Source: Psychromonas sp. L1A2
Lineage (GTDB): Bacteria; Pseudomonadota; Gammaproteobacteria; Enterobacterales; Psychromonadaceae
NCBI RefSeq assembly: GCF_009828855.1
Contig: NZ_WUAG01000001.1
Location: forward strand, 124,001-188,000
Reading direction: 5' to 3'
Length of the DNA stretch: 64,000 bases
A program made the translations under genes and the position numbers. The notes below the pieces were generated by a model that did not search any database, was not told the DNA's origin, and saw only the letters and a program-made list of their open reading frames with translations. Numbering within the stretch: position 1 is the stretch's first letter; each line of letters begins with the position of its first letter. Positions 63,169 to 64,000 of this stretch are shown one piece after another.

Positions 63169-64000
63169 TGAAACAGTATTTACAGTTATGCCAACGCATT
63201 ATTGATGAAGGTACTTGGATTGAAAATGAACGTACTGGTAAACGTTGCTTAACGGTTATCAATGCCGATTTAGAATACGATGTAGGCAATAATCAATTTC
63301 CGATGATCACAACACGTAAAAGCTTTTATAAATCGGCGATTGCTGAATTTTTAGGTTATATCCGTGGTTACGATAATGCTGCAGACTTCCGTGCGTTAGG
63401 GACAAAAACATGGGATGCCAATGCTAACTTAAATGAAGTTTGGTTGAACAGTGCACATCGTAAGAGCGAAGATGATATGGGGCGTGTTTACGGCGTTCAA
63501 GGTCGTTCTTGGATGAAGCCTGATGGCACCACCTTGGATCAATTAAAAAAGATTGTTGATAACTTAAAAAATGGCATCGATGATCGCGCAGAAATACTGA
63601 CATTTTACAATCCAGGTGAGTTTGAGTTAGGTTGTTTGCGTCCTTGTATGCATACTCATACGTTTTCTCTATTGGGTGATACATTGCACCTGACTAGTTA
63701 TCAAAGGTCGTGCGATGTCCCGTTAGGACTGAATTTTAACCAAGTTCAAGTATTTGCTTTCTTGGCATTAATGGCACAGATAACAGGTAAAAAAGCAGGT
63801 AAGGCATACCATAAAATTGTTAATGCCCATATCTATGAAGATCAATTAGAGTTGATGCAAAATGTACAGCTGAAACGTGAACCTTTCGCCTCACCACAAT
63901 TAAAAATTAATCCTAAAATTACTTCACTAGAAGATTTAGAAACATGGGTAACAATGGATGATTTTGAAGTCGTTGGTTACCAATGCCATGATCCAATTAA
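63168..64000 (+). CDS. thyA: Thymidylate synthase (3' end outside window)
   Basis: Makes dTMP from dUMP with methylene-tetrahydrofolate. The reading frame runs from the ATG at 63168 to the window edge (277 codons, no stop). Visible motifs are [31 protein letters not shown], the catalytic-region CLRPCMHTH and [13 protein letters not shown]. The spacing differs from E. coli ThyA by added residues, as in the longer ThyA forms of some gammaproteobacteria. It is truncated at the right edge only. Confidence 0.95.
   Translation, partial: MKQYLQLCQRIIDEGTWIENERTGKRCLTVINADLEYDVGNNQFPMITTRKSFYKSAIAEFLGYIRGYDNAADFRALGTKTWDANANLNEVWLNSAHRKSEDDMGRVYGVQGRSWMKPDGTTLDQLKKIVDNLKNGIDDRAEILTFYNPGEFELGCLRPCMHTHTFSLLGDTLHLTSYQRSCDVPLGLNFNQVQVFAFLALMAQITGKKAGKAYHKIVNAHIYEDQLELMQNVQLKREPFASPQLKINPKITSLEDLETWVTMDDFEVVGYQCHDPI

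Overview
The window looks like a low-GC, cold or marine gammaproteobacterium close to Psychromonas (order Alteromonadales/Vibrionales side). The 16S rRNA is gammaproteobacterial, and the genes include crp, yheU and yheS, a stand-alone second EF-G, a fused thiDE, a PL7 alginate lyase and the TTATACCAAT-type short repeats common in that group. The genus is inferred from memory of sequence patterns, not from a search. No prophage, transposase, integrase or CRISPR array was seen.

Layout. 1-1036: end of an ABC-F gene (yheS). 1202-5728: nitric-oxide detoxification, norVW (minus) divergent from norR (plus), with a sigma-54 promoter in front of norV. 6355-12603: a MocR-type regulator, then a cytoplasmic molybdopterin enzyme, a EutQ-like cupin, a 7Fe-type ferredoxin and an adrenodoxin-reductase-like NADPH:ferredoxin reductase. 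Together these look like an uncharacterised redox pathway (NADPH to FprA to ferredoxin to Mo/W enzyme). 13059-14879: ppnP and a lipoprotein alginate lyase. 15199-20952: a complete rRNA operon (two promoters, boxA, 16S, tRNA-Glu, 23S, 5S, terminator), followed by a second terminator copy and nested MITE-like elements.

21917-26206: a small unknown protein, crp, yheU, carbonic anhydrase, a cytochrome c and a 2-Cys peroxiredoxin. 25364-31202: menaquinone synthesis (menF-menD-menH-menB minus, menA divergent). menC and menE are not here, and the menF/menA gap holds five 16-17 bp tandem units. 31407-34766: a second EF-G gene followed by a striking tandem array of five further copies of its 3' end, most with their own terminator. 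34798-36094: a thioesterase, a DUF134 regulator and a NifX/NifB-like protein.

36512-43386: the thiamine operon thiC-thiDE-thiF-thiS-thiG-thiH under a TPP riboswitch. 43417-52375: an S4 RNA-binding protein, then a compact surface-polysaccharide cluster (flippase, four glycosyltransferases, a polyprenyl-phosphate sugar transferase, a lytic transglycosylase and a PglL/Wzy-type polymerase or ligase). 52431-64000: uvrA with a LexA box, a stand-alone CBM48-like protein, mutH, rppH, ptsP, sstT, lgt and the beginning of thyA.

The two strongest leads for something undescribed are the Mo-enzyme/cupin/ferredoxin/FprA/MocR cluster and the array of repeated EF-G 3' ends. Smaller leads are a structured module shared between the EF-G array and the DNA downstream of the rRNA operon, a nested MITE with an uninterrupted sister copy, and paired DnaA-box-like modules between mutH and rppH.
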